From the NCBI GenBank assembly GCA_951802425.1, contig OX637796.1, positions 4,092,001 to 4,156,000 on the forward strand: a stretch of 64,000 bases of DNA, given 5' to 3'. The notes under the pieces were generated by a model. That model saw nothing but the letters and a program-made list of their open reading frames with translations, had not been told where the DNA came from and ran no database searches. How positions within the stretch are numbered: position 1 is the stretch's first letter; every line of letters begins with the position of its first letter. Positions 62,001 through 64,000 of the stretch are shown piece after piece. The stretch comes from Clavaria fumosa. Taxonomy: Eukaryota > Basidiomycota > Agaricomycetes > Agaricales > Clavariaceae. The position numbers and the translations under genes are program-made.

Positions 62001-62832
62001 ATACAACTCCCACGCTAACGGCGTCATCGAACGTGCCCATCGATCGGTCCGTGAGTCGTTAATCAAAGCAGCAGATGGAGACGAATCGAAATGGCCGGAC
62101 GTTTTACCCTCAGTCATTTGGGCAGAACGAACCACGATCCAACGGTCCACCGGCCACTCCCCATTTTACATCGCACATGGCGTCGAACCGCTTTTCCCCT
62201 TCGACATATCCGAAGCAACATATTTAATTTCGACCGCCGACGCCCCGATGACCACTCCGGAACTGATAGCCCTTCGTGCCCACCAACTGCAAAAACGAGA
62301 AGAAGATCTAGCAACAATCGCCGATAAAGTGCTCGCTGCCCGCAAACAATCCGTCAAGCAGTTCATCGACGCACACCGGAAGTCTATTATCGACTACGAC
62401 TTCCAACCCGGATCGTTGGTATTGATCCGCAATTCGGCCGTTGAAATGGAATTAAATCGAAAAACAAAACCGCGATTCTTCGGACCGATGATCGTCGTTC
62501 GCCGAACACAATATGGCGCCTATATTCTCTCGGAACTCGACGGCGCCATTTCCAAAATCCACTACGCAGCTTTCCGCATCATTCCCTACTATCCGAGGTC
62601 GCAAACATCGATTCCGGTCACTTCTATCATCGACCAAACGACGGAGATAAACGAGGACATCTCTCCCTATCAAATACACGAGGCGTCACCCAACTCTATC
62701 GACAGAGAAGATGAGCAAAACCAAGCGGCTGACCTATCCGATGAATCCGATAATGAAACCACCGACGACGACACTGCAGAAACTCGTCCGCAACGCTCCG
62801 GAGCAACCCGGAACCTTCGGCCTCGCCATTAA
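59095..62832 (+). CDS. Element F pol: reverse transcriptase, RNase H, integrase
   Basis: At least 1245 residues, in the -1 frame relative to gag. RT: LRLVHNLQPLNKITI, GSLDLFVSFDQRSL, VPMGYTNATQIM and catalytic box FVDDVAIKG near residue 372. RNase H: ILAVDSSNIAVGFALFQ, ARYSQAKIELYGLFRAL, EMDTKFIKGM and HTGADGLSRR. Integrase: zinc motif HDSLGHKGVY...CHQC near 821-865, and D,D,E residues in AHIDTM, ITDNGAPF and GVIERAHR (about 884, 943 and 978). The tail is acidic then basic (SDNETTDDDT, RSGATRNLRPRH). It is probably made by frameshifting from gag. The listed start is only the first alternative start codon in the frame. Confidence 0.92.
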   Translation: MRAGASNVRKPTDLPPINADTEAIPRYETPAIFPTSVHVPLSFSLINPVSLDPFPCISISDVSLDSADSPVAIGREPSRPNVATPLYNKTPEINSLSTDAVLPVYLGKKYKKVANHVNPIKATVPKEFRIVRRRHPDPLADMPTLPTHPPDFTPGLRYTQNRKDTHNANPTGFLWPEEEKLVHHLIKAQEDAFAWKETEKGRFDAKYFDPIIIPTVEHIPWIFKNIPIPPGIYDEVLKVIREKIAAGVYEESNSSYRSQWFCVLKKDGKSLRLVHNLQPLNKITIGDSAVPPIMEVFAESFAGRGCYGSLDLFVSFDQRSLDERSRDLTTFQTPLGAKRLTCVPMGYTNATQIMHGDVTHVLQDEIPHVTIPFVDDVAIKGPETRYELPDGTYETIPENPQIRRFVWEHLNNVNRVLQRIKKVGGTFNGKKTTICVPEAVVTGHTCTYEGRVPDASNVQRIRDWPPCKTLTDVRSFLGVCGLLRIFIKNYAVLARPLVSLTRKDVPFRFEKEEQNSMDRLKHAILNSSAIRPIDYRSGQPIILAVDSSNIAVGFALFQIGEDGIRYPSRFGSITWNEREARYSQAKIELYGLFRALRSYRIYLIGLPKFTVEMDTKFIKGMLNNPDIQPNAAMNRWIAGILLFDFDLVHIPADKHTGADGLSRRRAADGEEDTESEDHEEWIDRSYVFAMEHMNRAPDASYTSETRLAGITHTRFKVYTGSTLLNSTVPPEESPTPNESSAVLIPRSDAANKREEQIRKIESFLRNPIRPSGIDANQFRRLVRSASEFFILDDKLWRRRPNGYHQVVPPDHKRLAIITEAHDSLGHKGVYVIRTRILNRFWWPVLDQDVKWFVKTCHQCQTRQIRKIFIPPTVATPAGLFRRAHIDTMFLPRARGFRLLVHARCSLSAYPEARPLRTETARLLGTFIFEDILCRWGAVEEIITDNGAPFIKALDFLKKRYGIHHIRISGYNSHANGVIERAHRSVRESLIKAADGDESKWPDVLPSVIWAERTTIQRSTGHSPFYIAHGVEPLFPFDISEATYLISTADAPMTTPELIALRAHQLQKREEDLATIADKVLAARKQSVKQFIDAHRKSIIDYDFQPGSLVLIRNSAVEMELNRKTKPRFFGPMIVVRRTQYGAYILSELDGAISKIHYAAFRIIPYYPRSQTSIPVTSIIDQTTEINEDISPYQIHEASPNSIDREDEQNQAADLSDESDNETTDDDTAETRPQRSGATRNLRPRH

Positions 62833-62890
62833 GTATTTTTTCTCCATCATATCCTTCATTTTTCTATACTTCACATTGATTCACACCTTC

Positions 62891-62912
62891 AAAAAAAAAA
62901 AAAAAAAAAAAA
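62891..62912 (+). repeat. A22 tract after element F pol
   Basis: An uninterrupted run of 22 A lies about 60 bp after the pol stop, inside an otherwise intact LTR element. Confidence 0.9.
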
Positions 62913-63054
62913 TCGAAATTTCGGACAAGTCCAAACTTTATACCCGACGTTCTTTCAACCATTTTCTCACATTCTCACATTCCTCACTTATCCCACACGA
63001 CATACCATACCAAATAGAAAAAGAAAAACATATATAAAAACAAAAACAAAATAT

Positions 63055-63655
63055 TTACTTAGAGGACGACTCGCCAAGGAGGAGCATCCGGAGCAGCTCC
63101 GCTCCGGCCTTCACCTGGTCCGCCCCCCTCTCCATCATCTCCAGCGCCCTATCGAGCGCCTCCCTCCCGGACACCCCTCGCGCCACCTCCCGCTCCTTAC
63201 CCTTCCGACTTGGTCCCGCCTCCGCCCGCCTCTCCTCCGCCTCCGCCTCTGCTGCGGCCCGCTCAGTAGCCGCCCTCTCCTCGCTCGTGCGCTGTTTCTC
63301 GGCCTCGACCTCCTCCCGCCTTCTCGTCCGCTCAGCGGACCACTCGTCCCCGCGGAGCTTCCGCCACTTCTTGAGCCTTCGCGCGACCCGGACGAGTCCC
63401 TCGTCCACCTCCACGTCGTCGTCGATCGCTGCCACATATCCGGCAAGAAAATCGTCCTAAAAACGTTGTCAGTGCGATACAAAAAAGTACGAAAGATTCT
63501 CGTTCACGCACCGCGTCACCCGCATACGTCCCCACCCACTCCGCGCACTCTCCATCCTGCCCCCGATCCGGCAACTCCTCGCCCGGCGCCATGGCCTGCG
63601 CCTCGGTCATCGCCTGGACTGCGTTTCGAAAGATTGAAGAATCGAAGTTTTCCAT
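63055..63655 (-). CDS. Antisense spliced gene inside element F
   Basis: Two exons, 63512-63655 and 63055-63456, are joined over a 55-bp intron (gtgcgt to ttttag), giving 546 bp and 181 residues. The product begins MENFDSSIFRNAVQAM. It has an acidic middle (DDDVEVDEG), a basic patch (RRLKKWRKLRGDEW) and a long Glu/Ala/Arg coiled-coil-like region (AATERAAAEAEAEERRAEAG), and ends LLLGESSSK. It lies between pol and the 3' LTR, transcribed against the element. No homologue is recognised. A role in regulation, packaging or host interaction is speculation. Confidence 0.65.
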
Positions 63656-63812
63656 TGTCGGAGAGTTGACGTGTTGCTGTCGCTGGAGAAAACACAAGGG
63701 TGTGTTTGGACCTATGTGCACCCACACGACGCGTACTTCACGATCAACAAACCGTTATTTGGCCTTGTTTGGTTGCAACCGAGGGCGGTTGCATTTTCAG
63801 CCCCCGGGAGAA

Positions 63813-64000
63813 TGTAAGGACCATATGCGATCTAAACACGGAAACATGACAGATACCGACTATCCGGATGTTTTGCGATCCAAAGAAATTACGTGCGATA
63901 CGAACCGATAACGATCCGACACCGTCCGATAACGACCGATAGTATCCGATACATGTCCGATGTCGGACACTTCGGTCTTCAATCCCCCGTGACGATCACA
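63813..64000 (+). repeat. Start of 3' LTR of element F
   Basis: This is identical to 55793-55980 except for one base. It follows cccccgggagaa, the likely plus-strand primer region, and is cut by the window end. Confidence 0.95.

Larger units (their letters stand above)
55793..64000 (+). mobile_element. Element F: apparently intact Ty3/gypsy retrotransposon (right LTR cut by window end)
   Basis: 5' LTR 55793-56711, primer site at 56716, gag 57101-59098, pol to 62832, an antisense spliced gene at 63055-63655, and the start of the 3' LTR at 63813. The 188 bp of the two LTRs that can be compared differ at one base, and both long frames are uninterrupted, so it is young and possibly active. No chromodomain is visible at the end of pol. 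The expected target duplication is cccgg (55788-55792), but the other side is outside the window. Confidence 0.9.

Overview
The window reads as nuclear DNA of a mushroom-forming basidiomycete (Agaricomycete). Host genes carry many 50-80 bp GT-AG introns. Families typical of that class are present: a DUF6533 membrane protein, an F-box plus C2H2 protein, a MARVEL protein and a membrane-anchored LysM protein. The transposon load is dominated by Ty3/gypsy chromoviruses. No species can be named from the sequence.

Region 1 (1-20.9 kb) is a transposon graveyard. One Ty3/gypsy family (here G1) occurs as three stacked copies. Copy A is on the minus strand (2723-11152). Copy B is inserted in A's 3' ORF (519-2722). 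Copy C is inserted in B's integrase (1-518). A 2.24 kb LTR-like element with a perfect 5-bp target duplication splits A's RNase H (4745-6983). Further right are Ty1/copia fragments, a foldback element, a 33-bp minisatellite, another G1 fragment and a 687-bp near-perfect palindrome.

Region 2 (21.1-52.3 kb) is a compact gene island. In order: mitochondrial uL2m (-), Reptin/RVB2 (+), eL21 (-), uS4/RPS9 (+), NAD(P) malic enzyme (-), MARVEL protein (-), membrane LysM protein (-), DUF6533 protein (+), U1A/U2B''-type protein (-), unknown repeat protein P1 (+), unknown membrane protein (-), F-box protein (+), P2, the inverted paralogue of P1 (-), a short spliced ORF (-), an unknown low-complexity protein (-), an unknown acidic protein (+) and two tandem thioredoxins (+). 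Exon joins were read by hand. For nearly all genes the summed coding length is divisible by three and matches the family length. Two head-to-head pairs (uL2m/RVB2 and eL21/RPS9) have very short shared promoters.

Region 3 (52.3-64 kb) is again mobile DNA. It holds a foldback element, fragments of a second chromovirus family (G2), a 588-bp solo LTR with a perfect target duplication, and one apparently intact young Ty3/gypsy element (F, 55793 to beyond the window end). F has full-length gag and pol, near-identical LTR ends and a spliced antisense gene between pol and the 3' LTR. F is itself inserted in a G2 integrase.

The best candidates for undescribed biology are four. They are the P1/P2 inverted gene pair with a repeat-bearing C terminus, the antisense gene inside element F, the Tf1-like self-priming signal plus conserved third ORF of the G1 family, and the microexon-rich malic enzyme locus, which also carries an apparent 2-nt frameshift.
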